The notes: generated by a model not told the origin, from the sequence alone. Positions 46,865 through 56,899 are shown, counted from the first letter of the stretch. The stretch: 64,000 nt of DNA from Hungatella sp. UBA7603 (GCA_002478865.1 DLJZ01000029.1:145987-209986); one strand, 5' to 3'. Made by a program: numbers and translations.

Positions 46865-47561
46865 TTTTGTATCCTACCCCCCAAACAGTGGTAATGATTT
46901 TGTTCTGTCTGGTGTCTTCCTTCATCTTGCCTCTCAGACGCCTAATATGTACCATTACTGTGTTGTTGGCTTCGTATACCTTCTCATTCCACACCTTTTC
47001 AAATATCTCATCAGTGCTGAACACTTTTCCTGGATTGGAAGCCAGCAAATAGAGGATATCGAATTCTATGGGAGTGAGTTTAATCTCTTCTCCGTAAACA
47101 GTGACCTTATGATTGTCTTTATTAATAGTCAGCCCTCTGATGGCAATTTCATTCTTTGCCGCTTCATTGGCTGAGCTGTTGGGGTTTAGCTGAGTGTAAC
47201 GACGTAACTGAGACTTTACACGTGCCGTCAATTCCAAAGGATTAAAAGGCTTTGTAACGTAATCGTCTGCTCCGGTTCCCAGACCAAGTATCTTATCTAA
47301 ATCGGTTGATTTGGCGCTGAGCATGATAATGGGTATATTATTCGTCTCTCGTATCTTCCTGCACATGGAAAGCCCATCCATTCCAGGCATCATGATGTCT
47401 AAAAGGACTAGTTGGATCTGATGTTTTTCAAGTATCTCAAGACCCTCCTCTGCGTGGTTTGCCTTATATACTTTATATCCATCGCTGACCAGATAAATTT
47501 CAACCAGATCTGCAATTTCTTTCTCATCATCTACAACCAGTACGCTTATTGTTTCGGACAT
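46854..47561 (-). CDS. OmpR-family response regulator
   Basis: A 235-residue regulator. The receiver has DDE near 10-13, the phospho-Asp in LLDIMMPGMDG and the Lys in YVTKPF. The C-terminal winged helix (about 135-232) includes LTPIEFDILYLLASNPGKV. First gene of an operon that continues with kinase, envelope protein and ABC transporter. The ribosome site is GGGAGG. Confidence 0.95.
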   Translation of the reverse strand: MSETISVLVVDDEKEIADLVEIYLVSDGYKVYKANHAEEGLEILEKHQIQLVLLDIMMPGMDGLSMCRKIRETNNIPIIMLSAKSTDLDKILGLGTGADDYVTKPFNPLELTARVKSQLRRYTQLNPNSSANEAAKNEIAIRGLTINKDNHKVTVYGEEIKLTPIEFDILYLLASNPGKVFSTDEIFEKVWNEKVYEANNTVMVHIRRLRGKMKEDTRQNKIITTVWGVGYKIEK

Positions 47562-47625
47562 GCAAAAATACCTCCCTTGTCTTTATGTAAGCGGCTCTTC
47601 TTTATTCACAGAAAAGCCTGCATTC

Positions 47626-47634
47626 ATTTTACCA
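47626..47634 (-). promoter_or_regulatory. Extended -10 promoter of two-component operon
   Basis: TGGTAAAAT on the minus strand, about 65 bases upstream of the regulator start. No convincing -35. Confidence 0.5.
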
Positions 47635-47669
47635 CAAGAAAGGTATCTTTGCCTTACTATTTTCTTACA

Positions 47670-47695
47670 AAAAAGCTATAAAACGGTAATTATAG
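47670..47695 (-). terminator. Weak terminator of ppk
   Basis: CTATAA (47676-47681) pairs with TTATAG (47690-47695) and six T follow on the minus strand. The stem is AT-rich. Confidence 0.45.
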
Positions 47696-47709
47696 GTTAA
47701 GTCTGCCAT

Positions 47710-49851
47710 TTAGTTATGACTCTCTGTTGGGATAAATACCCGGTTTGCCTGAGGGTTTAATTTCTTAAGTTCATTGTTAACCGCAAGCTTTGCCTCTTCG
47801 CAAAATTCTTCCTGGCTGTTTCTTTGAATCCGGCCTCTTCGGTCAGGTTTTTCATAGGTTCCGTCAGGTAACAAGATATGGGCCTTTACATTATCTTCTA
47901 ATTGTACCTTAAGGACATCACAGATCCGTTCTTTTAACTCCTCATCTTCTACCGGGAACATGATTTCCACCCGCTTATCTAGATTTCTCGGCATCCAGTC
48001 GGCGCTACCTAAGTATAACTCTGTACTGCCATCGTTTTCAAAATAGAATATCCTGGCATGTTCCAGGAAATTACCGATGATGGAGTGGACGGAAATATTC
48101 TCACTTAATCCAGGTACCCCCGCTTTTAAGCTGCAAACTCCACGTACGATAAGCTGGATCTTCACTCCAGAGCAGGACGCCTCATAAAGAGCGGATATAA
48201 TATCTTTATCACAAAGGGAATTCATCTTAGCGATAATATGAGCCGGTTTGCCTGCCTTTGCATTCTTTGTCTCCCGTCGAATCATCTTTAAGAATCTGGC
48301 CCTAAGCCAAATGGGAGCCACCACCAGCTTATTCCATTGCAGAGGCTCGGAATAACCAGACAGCATATTAAATACGGCTGTGGCATCTTCTCCAATCTGG
48401 GGATTGCAAGTCATAAGGCCAAAATCCGTATAAAGCTTTGCTGTAGAATCGTTATAATTTCCAGTTCCCAAATGGACGTAGCGACGGATTCCATCTTCTT
48501 CTCTTCGGACCACCAGGGTGATCTTTGAATGGGTTTTTAAACCCACCAGTCCATAGATGACGTGACATCCTGCTTTTTCAAGCTTCTTTGCCCAGTTGAT
48601 GTTATTCTCTTCGTCAAAACGAGCCTTTAATTCTACCAGTACCGATACCTGTTTCCGGTTATCGGCAGCCTCTGCCAACGCAGCAATGATGGGCGAATTA
48701 CCACTGACCCGGTACAACGTCTGTTTGATTGCCAGAACCTCAGGATCCTTTGCGGCAGTTTTTACAAAATTCACTACAGGGTCAAAGCTTTCATAAGGAT
48801 GGTGAAGTAAGATATCTCCCTTTCTAATATTAGTAAAGATATCATCCTCGTTCATAAACTCCGGCACCTGCTGGGGAATATATGGGATGGCTTTTAAACG
48901 GTCGAATCCTTTTAATCCATACATCTTCATTAAGAAGGTAAGATCAAGAGGACCTCCAATTAAAAAGATATCACTAGAACTGATGCTAAGCTCCCGCTTT
49001 AAGATCTTTAACAGGCTCTTATCAATCTTTTCTTCTACCTCCAGGCGAATTGCTTCTCCCCACTGTCTCTTTTTCAACTGTTTTTGAATCTCTTCCAGAA
49101 GATCCACCGCTTCCTCTTCATCAAGGGTTAAATCCGCATTTCTCATGACGCGAAACGGGCTGGCAGTAACAACATGATAATTAAGAAACAGACTTTCAAT
49201 ATTGCGTTCGATAATTTGTTCCAGTAAGATAACCTTTTGCTCTTCCCCTTTCTTTCCAGGCAGCTTGACCATTCTAGGTAGCACACTTGGAACTTGAACC
49301 ATGGCAAACTCCAATTCCTCTTCACCGCTTTTTTTCTTGAGAAGTGCGGCAATGTTTAAGGATTTATTTCGGATAAGTGGAAATGGTCTTGAGGAATCCA
49401 CTGCCATCGGGGTAAGAACCGGATAAACGTCACGTTCAAAATAGCTGTCTACGAATTGACCTTCCTCCTCACTTAAATCCTCATGATTTAAGATAAAATG
49501 AAGTCCATTCTGTTTTAAGGAAGGAAGCAGGGATCGGTTGAAGGTAGAATACTGGAGAGCCACAAGTTCATGGGTTTTCTCACTGATTTTTTCTAGCTGC
49601 TCTCCTGGTTTTAAACCGGCGATATCTGGTTTTGTATATTTGGCATGAACCATATCCTTTAAGGATGCCACACGTACCATGTAAAACTCATCTAAATTGG
49701 AGGCGGTAATGCTTAAGAATTTAAGCCGTTCAAATAGAGGGATGCTTTTATCTCTTGCTTCTCCAAGAACCCGGTAGTCAAACTCGATCCAGCTCAGTTC
49801 TCGGTTAACATAATTATTCGGATTGTTATATATTTCATTGATGTCTGCCAT
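47710..49851 (-). CDS. ppk: Polyphosphate kinase 1
   Basis: Reversible polymerisation of ATP gamma-phosphate into polyphosphate. The 713 residues match PPK1: N-terminal NRELSWIEFDYRVL, the autophosphorylated His441 in LKTHSKITLV, and a second His in LEHARIFYF near 595, within two phospholipase-D-like domains. The ATG shares a base with the ppx stop (TAATG), so the two opposing activities are co-translated. Confidence 0.96.
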   Translation of the reverse strand: MADINEIYNNPNNYVNRELSWIEFDYRVLGEARDKSIPLFERLKFLSITASNLDEFYMVRVASLKDMVHAKYTKPDIAGLKPGEQLEKISEKTHELVALQYSTFNRSLLPSLKQNGLHFILNHEDLSEEEGQFVDSYFERDVYPVLTPMAVDSSRPFPLIRNKSLNIAALLKKKSGEEELEFAMVQVPSVLPRMVKLPGKKGEEQKVILLEQIIERNIESLFLNYHVVTASPFRVMRNADLTLDEEEAVDLLEEIQKQLKKRQWGEAIRLEVEEKIDKSLLKILKRELSISSSDIFLIGGPLDLTFLMKMYGLKGFDRLKAIPYIPQQVPEFMNEDDIFTNIRKGDILLHHPYESFDPVVNFVKTAAKDPEVLAIKQTLYRVSGNSPIIAALAEAADNRKQVSVLVELKARFDEENNINWAKKLEKAGCHVIYGLVGLKTHSKITLVVRREEDGIRRYVHLGTGNYNDSTAKLYTDFGLMTCNPQIGEDATAVFNMLSGYSEPLQWNKLVVAPIWLRARFLKMIRRETKNAKAGKPAHIIAKMNSLCDKDIISALYEASCSGVKIQLIVRGVCSLKAGVPGLSENISVHSIIGNFLEHARIFYFENDGSTELYLGSADWMPRNLDKRVEIMFPVEDEELKERICDVLKVQLEDNVKAHILLPDGTYEKPDRRGRIQRNSQEEFCEEAKLAVNNELKKLNPQANRVFIPTESHN

Positions 49852-51419
49852 TAAGTTAACCTCCTCTTCTGCTTTAAGACTGGTCTGATTCCAAATATCT
49901 CTTCAAAGAAATCTGCCTTTTGGCTAAATGCTACAGATTCCAGGGTAATATCACCTTCATAAGAAGTGGTCACTAAAAGCTGCCCGTTTTTCACATTCAT
50001 CCGGCAGTCTGAAAGCTTCTGCTTATGGCTTCTGTCCATAGAATTTGCCAGCCTTAATATGGCGGTCAGTTTTGCCATTAATATGGTGATGTCCTCTTTG
50101 GATAATTCCCCTTTTGTATTGCGAAACAGCTCTTCATTTAAGCGCATCCGACTGTAGTCAAACTCTACTCCGTTATACCGAACCACATTGGCTATGATCT
50201 CCCGTTCCATGTGGGACAATCCAATGATTTCTGTGGACATAATAATATTATAGGCAGATTCACTGGACTTTTTCATGGAAATGAATTTCCCACAGGCGTG
50301 AAGACAGGCGGCAATTTGAAGAAGCAACCGTTCTCTCTTTCCCATGCCGTGATATTTCTTCATGCTGTCAAAGAGATCAAGGACATACTTTTCCATGATA
50401 GCAGTATGGGGGCCATGGCATTTATATCGTTTCGCCATATTTCTGGAGGCGGCCAAAATATCTTCGGAAAAATCATGATGGAATTTAACTGCCTTTGTCT
50501 CCTCTGCATATTCCGCTGCGATGCTGTCACAAAGGCGAATCCCTGGAATCCAAAACATCTCGGCCCCGGTCAGTTCCAAAACCCGTTTATAAATAATGGC
50601 CGCTGGAACCAAAAGAGCCGCATATTCTGCACTCACTCCAAACCGTTCCTGAATCTGATCCACAGACATCTTCAACAGCTTTTCATAGAAACCTACATAC
50701 TCTTCGGCAGTAATCCATTCCACTGCTTTACCGCCGTTGCTGCCTCTGGATAAGTATAGAATGCTTTCACCAACGCCAATTAAGCTTTTGATCTGCCGAT
50801 CTTTTATATATACCTTTCGAAAAGTGTATAGCTCGTTGTCTACCATCTCTTCAATCAGGGTATTTTGCATCTTTATGCTGACTTGTACATCAGCCATCAT
50901 TTCACGAATTCTTAATACTCCCAGCATGAGATTCTGGGTGGAAACTAAGGCATCTTTATCAAAGAGAGAGACCTGCATGCTTCCAAAACCTACATCAACA
51001 ATGGCAGTTCCTTTTTCAATGATCTTGCTAAATTCTGCGTCCTTTGATGCAATGGCCTTATAGCTGATAAACCGCTGCTCCGAATTACTTATAATCTGTA
51101 CCTCTATACCGGTTCTGACACGAACCTGATCCAGAACAATCTGGTTGTTTTTTGCTTCCCGTAAGGCACTGGTGGCATAGGCCCGGTACCCAATCACCTT
51201 ATACGACTGCATGATTCCAGCAAAATCCTTAATTACATCGCACATCTCTTCCACCAGCTCATAGCTGATTTTTCCATTGTTGTACGTATCTCTGCCTAGG
51301 GCGATAACATGGCGAACGTGATCGATCTTATTGATTCCATTTTTGACAGATATCTCATAGATGCCTAGTTCCAGTTCAAACGACCCCACATCGATGGCAG
51401 CAAATAATTTGATTGCCAT
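49851..51419 (-). CDS. ppx: Ppx/GppA-family exopolyphosphatase
   Basis: Degrades polyphosphate or pppGpp. At 522 residues it has the two-part ASKHA phosphatase core (AAIDVGSFELELGIYE, TAIVDVGFGSMQVSLF) and a C-terminal HD-like helical domain from about 315 on. In the HD region the sequence reads CLHACGKF, with Ala-Cys after His, so a canonical HD pair is not obvious. The ribosome site is AAGGAGG. Paired with ppk. Confidence 0.9.
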   Translation of the reverse strand: MAIKLFAAIDVGSFELELGIYEISVKNGINKIDHVRHVIALGRDTYNNGKISYELVEEMCDVIKDFAGIMQSYKVIGYRAYATSALREAKNNQIVLDQVRVRTGIEVQIISNSEQRFISYKAIASKDAEFSKIIEKGTAIVDVGFGSMQVSLFDKDALVSTQNLMLGVLRIREMMADVQVSIKMQNTLIEEMVDNELYTFRKVYIKDRQIKSLIGVGESILYLSRGSNGGKAVEWITAEEYVGFYEKLLKMSVDQIQERFGVSAEYAALLVPAAIIYKRVLELTGAEMFWIPGIRLCDSIAAEYAEETKAVKFHHDFSEDILAASRNMAKRYKCHGPHTAIMEKYVLDLFDSMKKYHGMGKRERLLLQIAACLHACGKFISMKKSSESAYNIIMSTEIIGLSHMEREIIANVVRYNGVEFDYSRMRLNEELFRNTKGELSKEDITILMAKLTAILRLANSMDRSHKQKLSDCRMNVKNGQLLVTTSYEGDITLESVAFSQKADFFEEIFGIRPVLKQKRRLT

Positions 51420-51518
51420 ACTTGTCCTCCTTACCGCCCATGTAGTAGGCGTTTGCTTCTATTTTACTCTATCCTTGGTATTTTTGTGTTAAATCCAGGT
51501 AAAATATTACAAATTTTT

Positions 51519-52808
51519 TCAAGATTCTTCTTTTTTCCCCATGATGTTCGTAATGAACTGACTGGCCGTTCTTCCTGATAAACCTCCGTGCTGTAATTCC
51601 CAAATATTTGCCTTTGCATAAAGCTCTTCCATTGGTATTCCAAGATCAAAACGATCTGCCAGTTCTTTAACAATATTTAAGAACTCTGTTTTATCGGGAG
51701 AGCCGTAGTAAATGGTAACTCCAAAACGGGCTACCAGCGAAAGCTTTTCCTGGACGGTGTCATTATTATGTAATTCATCATCCAGTTCTTTCTTGTCACT
51801 GAATTTTTCCCGAATCAGATGACGGCGGTTTGAGGTGGCATAAATGAGCACATTGCCTGGTCTTATGCCAAGTCCTCCTTCAATGATTGCTTTTAGATAC
51901 TTATATTCCAGCTCTGTGTCTTCAAAGGAGAGATCATCCATATAGATAATGAATTTATAATTGCGGTCCTTTAGCTGTTCCTGGAGTTTTGAAAGCATCT
52001 GAAACTGGTGCTTATAAACTTCGATGATTCGAAGGCCTTTGTCATAATATTCATTTAAAATTGCTTTAATGCTAGAAGACTTTCCAGTACCGCTGTCTCC
52101 AAATAAAAGGACGTTGTTAGCAGCCTTTCCCTGAATGAAAGCTTCTGTATTTTCAACCAACTTCTGCTTTTGGCGTTCGTACCCAATGATATGGGATAAG
52201 CGTATTGGCTCGATGTTCGTGATCGGAAGAATGCTTGGCTCCATTCCTTCTTCGTTCATACGAAATGCCTTATTTAATGCAAACTTTCCCACTCCAAACT
52301 TGTGGTAGAATTCCGTAACTTGTTCTTTAAATTCCTGGACATCCGAAGAAGCGGAAAGTGAGACTGAAAGTAAGAGAATTTGATCTCTGATCTGTTTGTC
52401 ATAGACTCCATTTCCTTCCTCTGGCGCCTGATAATTTTTTAGAGCGGTCCAGATGCCGTAATCTGAGGAATCGTCTAAGAGACTGAGATCATATTGAAAC
52501 AGTTCTCGAAATACGGCAAAATCATGGGCAACCAGTTCATTTAAGGTACCTTTGATTGGGCCAGTGATTTCACAGGCAGTGCTATAGGCGTTTTCATTGT
52601 CTACCAGGCATAATGTTAAAAAGCAATGCCAAAGATTCCCACTTAACTCATAGTAAGCTGCCAGCTCAGTAAGTTCACCGGCCAAGGCATAGGATTCTGG
52701 CATCGCTTCTAATCTATCCTCTTTCGAACGAGTAAAAAGCATTGCAATCTGGTCAAAAAGTTCTCGAAATTCTAAATTTCGGTAAAGAATTAATTCCTTG
52801 GATCTCAT
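51519..52808 (-). CDS. DUF815 family AAA ATPase
   Basis: A 429-residue cytoplasmic ATPase. A 190-residue helical N-terminal part precedes the AAA module: Walker A LLFGDSGTGKSSS (about 238), Walker B IIYMDDLSFE (about 290) and sensor YATSNRRHL. The family is widespread but of unknown role. It lies 99 bases upstream of ppx in the same direction. The ribosome site is AGGAGG. Confidence 0.9.
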   Translation of the reverse strand: MRSKELILYRNLEFRELFDQIAMLFTRSKEDRLEAMPESYALAGELTELAAYYELSGNLWHCFLTLCLVDNENAYSTACEITGPIKGTLNELVAHDFAVFRELFQYDLSLLDDSSDYGIWTALKNYQAPEEGNGVYDKQIRDQILLLSVSLSASSDVQEFKEQVTEFYHKFGVGKFALNKAFRMNEEGMEPSILPITNIEPIRLSHIIGYERQKQKLVENTEAFIQGKAANNVLLFGDSGTGKSSSIKAILNEYYDKGLRIIEVYKHQFQMLSKLQEQLKDRNYKFIIYMDDLSFEDTELEYKYLKAIIEGGLGIRPGNVLIYATSNRRHLIREKFSDKKELDDELHNNDTVQEKLSLVARFGVTIYYGSPDKTEFLNIVKELADRFDLGIPMEELYAKANIWELQHGGLSGRTASQFITNIMGKKEES

Positions 52809-52831
52809 GATTTCCTCCTGATGTAAAGTTT

Positions 52832-52858
52832 AAGTCCGGTCTGAGACAGACCGAACTT
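52832..52858. other. Hairpin between pheA and DUF815 gene
   Basis: A 12-bp stem with one mismatch. The T run is on the plus strand, opposite to the genes; the minus strand has only AAACTTT. It may be an inefficient terminator of pheA. Confidence 0.4.
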
Positions 52859-52868
52859 TTTAATAGAC

Positions 52869-54005
52869 TCAATAATTTCCTAAGATTCTTAAATTGCGAC
52901 CTTCTTCTGAAATCCCCTTTAAGGCATTTAAGATGGAGGCATGACTTAGGTTTCCTTCAATATCAACAAAGAACCGGTATTCCCAATTACTTCCCTGTAT
53001 CGGCCTGGATTCAATCATGAACATATTGACCCCATTATAAATGAAATTGCTAAGTAGGTTATAAAGAGAACCACTCTTATGAGGCAGCTCAAAGCTGATG
53101 CTTATTTTGCCTGCCTTCTCCTGGTATACAGCTTCCTTTGAAAGGATGATAAAACGAGTGGTGTTGTTTTTATTCGTGTTAATTTGGGTTCTTAATACCT
53201 TAAGTCCGTAAAGCTCACCAGCAGTCTCACTGGCTACCGCTGCCTGAGTAAGATCACCTTCGTCAATGACCTTCTTAGCCGCTACTGCTGTATTCTCTAC
53301 GCTGATCTTTTTCCATGCCCGGTTTGAATTTAAAAATTCTCCACACTGCATCAGTGCCTGAGGGTGGGAAAACACAGTCTTAATATCTTTTTCTTCTGCT
53401 CCAGGTAATCCTAAGAGGGCGTGATTCACCGTTAAAAAAGTCTCTCCTACAATGTAGTTTTGGTATTTCATTAAGAGATCATAATTATCTGTTACAGCGC
53501 CGGCAGAAGAATTCTCAATGGGTAAAACTGCGTAATCCGCATTCCCCAACTCCACTTCCTTCATAGCATCATCCCATGTGGATACATGATACAAGCTCGC
53601 CTTACTTCCAAAATACTTTAAGGCAGCGCCATGGCTGTAAGCACCTTCCACACCCTGGTACACGACCCTTACTCCATCCACGGAAAGGTTCTTTACTGGC
53701 TGAAAGGAATGGCTGGCTTGAAGGCCGTTTTCCGCCATCTGCTTATACTGATAATTCCGGCTTATGGTCATCATCTGGGTAAACAGCTCTCTAACCGCCT
53801 GCTTTAGGAACTCTCCTTCCACCATTCCTGTCACTGCTTCAATCTTTTGCTGTTCCCGTACTCCGTCGTAGACCGGCTTATTGGTTCCAATCTTATAATC
53901 AGCCACTTCTTTGCATAACTCCATGCGTTTTTCAAAAAGGGCCACCATCTCTTGATCAATTCCGTCTAGCTGTTTCCTGATTTCCTGCAAGTCTAAATTC
54001 TTCAT
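52869..54005 (-). CDS. pheA: Chorismate mutase / prephenate dehydratase
   Basis: A fused enzyme of 378 residues for two steps of phenylalanine synthesis. An AroQ-type chorismate mutase covers about 1-90 (IRKQLDGIDQEMVALFEKRMEL), the dehydratase about 108-285 (VVYQGVEGAYSHGAA, with the TRF motif in NNTTRFIIL), and an ACT domain ends the protein (ESRPIQGSNWEYRFFVDIEG) for feedback inhibition. It starts 16 bases after plsC. Confidence 0.95.
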   Translation of the reverse strand: MKNLDLQEIRKQLDGIDQEMVALFEKRMELCKEVADYKIGTNKPVYDGVREQQKIEAVTGMVEGEFLKQAVRELFTQMMTISRNYQYKQMAENGLQASHSFQPVKNLSVDGVRVVYQGVEGAYSHGAALKYFGSKASLYHVSTWDDAMKEVELGNADYAVLPIENSSAGAVTDNYDLLMKYQNYIVGETFLTVNHALLGLPGAEEKDIKTVFSHPQALMQCGEFLNSNRAWKKISVENTAVAAKKVIDEGDLTQAAVASETAGELYGLKVLRTQINTNKNNTTRFIILSKEAVYQEKAGKISISFELPHKSGSLYNLLSNFIYNGVNMFMIESRPIQGSNWEYRFFVDIEGNLSHASILNALKGISEEGRNLRILGNY

Positions 54006-54021
54006 TGGTCTTATCTTCCCT

Positions 54022-54789
54022 TTATCCGTTGTATGATGACTCCTGGCTGTTATCTAGTCCTAACTGCTCTCTTAACATATCTTTAATTCGCTTTTCTGTA
54101 TAAGCTCCCGGGAATTTACGAAGCTCAGGTTCTAGTTCTTTCAAATAAATTGGTTCTCCAAATTCAATGGTCACATGAGACGGCCGTATGAAAGGAAGAT
54201 GCTGTTCAAAGACCTCTGCCGTTCCTGTCATTGCAACTGGAATCACAGGACAACCGCTCTTTTCTGCTATTTTAAGGCTTCCTTCCTTAAAGGAAAGAAG
54301 GTCAGTTGGATTCTGGTTTCTATTTCTGGTCCCTTCAGGAAAAATCCATACGGATATCCCGCTCTTTACCTGCTCGATTCCTTTCAGAATGGTTTTTAAG
54401 CCTTCCTTTAAATTCTTTCGATCAAGAAAGAGACAGTTTCCATACTTCATCCAAATGGAAAGCAAAGGAATTTTCTCCATCTCTTTTTTGGCTACAAAGC
54501 CCATGAGCCCAGGAACGGTCATATAACCTACCAAAATATCAAAATAACTTCTATGATTTCCCACATAGAGAACGGCACGGTCTGTTGGAATATTTTCTTT
54601 TCCTTTTACCGTAATCTTAACACCTGCCATGAAGAGAATTGTCTTAAAAACGCCACGTATGACAGCTATACTCTTCTCATCTCTTAAACCTGGGTTTTTC
54701 TTTCCTGTCAGCCACAAATAAAGGATAACCGGAATGCTGAATATCAAAAATAAAACGATTGTTGCTGCTACAAATATAAAACGTATCAT
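54022..54789 (-). CDS. plsC: 1-acyl-sn-glycerol-3-phosphate acyltransferase
   Basis: Acylates lysophosphatidic acid to phosphatidic acid. The 255 residues have an N-terminal membrane helix (about 2-24), the catalytic NHRSYFD (HX4D) and substrate motif FPEGTRNR. The ATG at 54789 is preferred because GGAGG lies 9 bases upstream; the ATG at 54810 precedes this site. It stands with cls in a lipid gene cluster. Confidence 0.93.
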   Translation of the reverse strand: MIRFIFVAATIVLFLIFSIPVILYLWLTGKKNPGLRDEKSIAVIRGVFKTILFMAGVKITVKGKENIPTDRAVLYVGNHRSYFDILVGYMTVPGLMGFVAKKEMEKIPLLSIWMKYGNCLFLDRKNLKEGLKTILKGIEQVKSGISVWIFPEGTRNRNQNPTDLLSFKEGSLKIAEKSGCPVIPVAMTGTAEVFEQHLPFIRPSHVTIEFGEPIYLKELEPELRKFPGAYTEKRIKDMLREQLGLDNSQESSYNG

Positions 54790-54843
54790 CGATCTCGTCC
54801 TCCATTTCATCTATTATATAAAATGGTGACTTTAATTACAATA

Positions 54844-55329
54844 CTACCCTCCTCTCTTTTTTGTAATTTGTTCAAACAGCAGTCCCGTAAAAAACCAAAG
54901 CGGTGCAAAATCAAGACGAATAATCCCGTCAATATTGGTGCTTCGTCCCGTATAATCCCATGGACACATTCCCGTGCTTCGAAGCAATGTCCCTGCGATA
55001 TATTCCGCCACAAAAATAAGAACCATATAAAGGAATCCATGCCGGATCGCCAGATCCGAAGGTCTTGCCATAAGCCTCTGACCAGGACTTACCCACTGGT
55101 CTATGAGACCTCCGATGGGCCCTAACAATGCGCCTAATCCATAGATAGGGAACATCAAAAGAGAGGTCTGTCCCATGAGCCGCCAGTCTTGTCGCAATAT
55201 AGATTCCGTCGAGGTAAAAATAACCTCCAGGCACCAGCCTGTCACTCCGCATTTGCAGAAGTTGATGGGTAATTGTTTTAAATCGATTTTAGTTAGTGTC
55301 TTCATAATCTTCATTATGCGCCGGTTCAT
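54844..55329 (-). CDS. CmpB-like membrane protein (putative ABC permease, PF06541 type)
   Basis: A 161-residue membrane protein with about four hydrophobic segments. Motifs FPIYGLGALLGPIGGLID and WDYTGRSTNIDGIIRLDFAP are typical of the CmpB-like family, annotated as ABC permease although no ATPase partner is adjacent. Role unknown. No good ribosome site precedes any of the three possible ATG starts (55329, 55314, 55305). It lies between cls and plsC. Confidence 0.8.
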   Translation of the reverse strand: MNRRIMKIMKTLTKIDLKQLPINFCKCGVTGWCLEVIFTSTESILRQDWRLMGQTSLLMFPIYGLGALLGPIGGLIDQWVSPGQRLMARPSDLAIRHGFLYMVLIFVAEYIAGTLLRSTGMCPWDYTGRSTNIDGIIRLDFAPLWFFTGLLFEQITKKRGG

Positions 55330-55356
55330 TTGAAATTATGTTAGCTGGAAATATTT

Positions 55357-56868
55357 CTATAAAAGTGGAGATAACAGCCTGCTGCCCTGCTCTTTCATCC
55401 GTATAAAAATACCCCTTTCTGCATAACTTTCCCTGGTGATTTCTTTGCATACTTTAAGATCTTCTATGAATAACGCTTCTAATTTCATTGTTGTTTCTTC
55501 ATCATAAATAACGGCATTCACTTCAAAATTAAGCTCAAAACTTCTAATATCCATATTAGCGGTACCAAAGGAACTGACCTTGCCATCGGTCATTACCCCT
55601 TTTGCATGAAGGAAGCCATTTTCATAGGTATAGCATCTGGCTCCTGCGGAAAGGAGATCCCCTACATAAGAGTAAGAAGCCCAGTAAACAAAGGGATGAT
55701 CCGGTTTACATGGAATCATGAGCCTAACATCCACACCGGATCTGGCTGCAATGTGCAAAGCAGAAAGCACGGCATCATCGGGAACAAAATAAGGCGTTTG
55801 AATATAAACATGATCTTTGGCCTTTGAAAATAACTGGATATAATTGTCCCTGATTTGCTTGCTTCCTGAATCAGGGCCACTGGCAATGATCTGTATTCCC
55901 AGCTTCTTATTTCCCCGCTCTAAATCAACCACTCCAAGGCATTCCAAACAGTTCTCATTATCGCTTTCACAAAAGTATCTCATGTGTTTAAATAAGTTCT
56001 CTCCTGTCGCATAATTCCAGTCCAGAGCAAACCGGATCTGAAGACTTAACACCGATCCACCGATTATCTTTAAATGAGTATCCCGCCAATAACCGAATTT
56101 GGGATCCTTTGAAATGTACTCCCTTCCAATATTAAAGCCTCCTACATAACCTACCCTGTTATCAATGACCACAATCTTTCTATGATTTCTATAGTTGACC
56201 CGAAGCTGCAGCCGTCCTAAGATGGGTGGAAAGAAGATACCCACCTTGACTCCGTTTTCCTTAAGGATTCTCCACTTGGATTTGGCCATAAATCGACCGC
56301 CCATTCCATCGCAAAGGATCCTTACCTCCACTCCTGCCTTCGCCCGTTCCATAAGAATTGGGATGATAGAATCAAATACCTCATCATCTTTTATGATGTA
56401 ATATTGTAGGTGAATAAATTGTATGGCCTTTGAAAGCTCATTGCGTAAATCACTAAATTTTTTCTCTCCATCCGTAAAGATGGTGACCTCGTTGTCTACT
56501 GTTAATACAGAACCAGAGGTTTCCAGGTTATAATACACCAGATCCGCATAGTCACGGGATAAGGATGACACAAGGCTCATATCATTGTTTCTTAGAAATT
56601 CTTCCTGGTTCTTTATGGAGAAACGAATCCGGTCCTCCACCTCCTTTATCCGAAACATCTTATTCTTTCGCATATCCTGCCCGAGAAGTAGATAAAACAA
56701 TATTCCGAAAACTGGTATAAAGTAGAGGGCGAGCAGCCAGGTCCACACAGCCTTTGGGTCCCTGCGCTGAAAAAACACTATAATTATAGAAAGAACTAAA
56801 TTAATATAGATTAAATGCGACATCATCCAGTTCCACACTATCAGCATTTGTATCGCTATAGTTTGCAT
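55357..56868 (-). CDS. cls: Cardiolipin synthase
   Basis: Condenses two phosphatidylglycerols to cardiolipin. The 503-residue protein has two N-terminal membrane helices (about 8-28 and 38-60) and two phospholipase-D motifs, HRKIVVIDNRVGYVGG and HAKGVMTDGKVSSFGT. The start at 56868 follows a GGGGGG ribosome site; in-frame codons upstream lie before it. Confidence 0.94.
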   Translation of the reverse strand: MQTIAIQMLIVWNWMMSHLIYINLVLSIIIVFFQRRDPKAVWTWLLALYFIPVFGILFYLLLGQDMRKNKMFRIKEVEDRIRFSIKNQEEFLRNNDMSLVSSLSRDYADLVYYNLETSGSVLTVDNEVTIFTDGEKKFSDLRNELSKAIQFIHLQYYIIKDDEVFDSIIPILMERAKAGVEVRILCDGMGGRFMAKSKWRILKENGVKVGIFFPPILGRLQLRVNYRNHRKIVVIDNRVGYVGGFNIGREYISKDPKFGYWRDTHLKIIGGSVLSLQIRFALDWNYATGENLFKHMRYFCESDNENCLECLGVVDLERGNKKLGIQIIASGPDSGSKQIRDNYIQLFSKAKDHVYIQTPYFVPDDAVLSALHIAARSGVDVRLMIPCKPDHPFVYWASYSYVGDLLSAGARCYTYENGFLHAKGVMTDGKVSSFGTANMDIRSFELNFEVNAVIYDEETTMKLEALFIEDLKVCKEITRESYAERGIFIRMKEQGSRLLSPLL

Positions 56869-56899
56869 AATAATCCCCCCTGTCCTATTATTTTTTTCC

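Noticed and set aside
50211..50753. 180-residue open frame on the plus strand inside ppx
   Set aside because: Antisense shadow of a complete and recognisable ppx gene.
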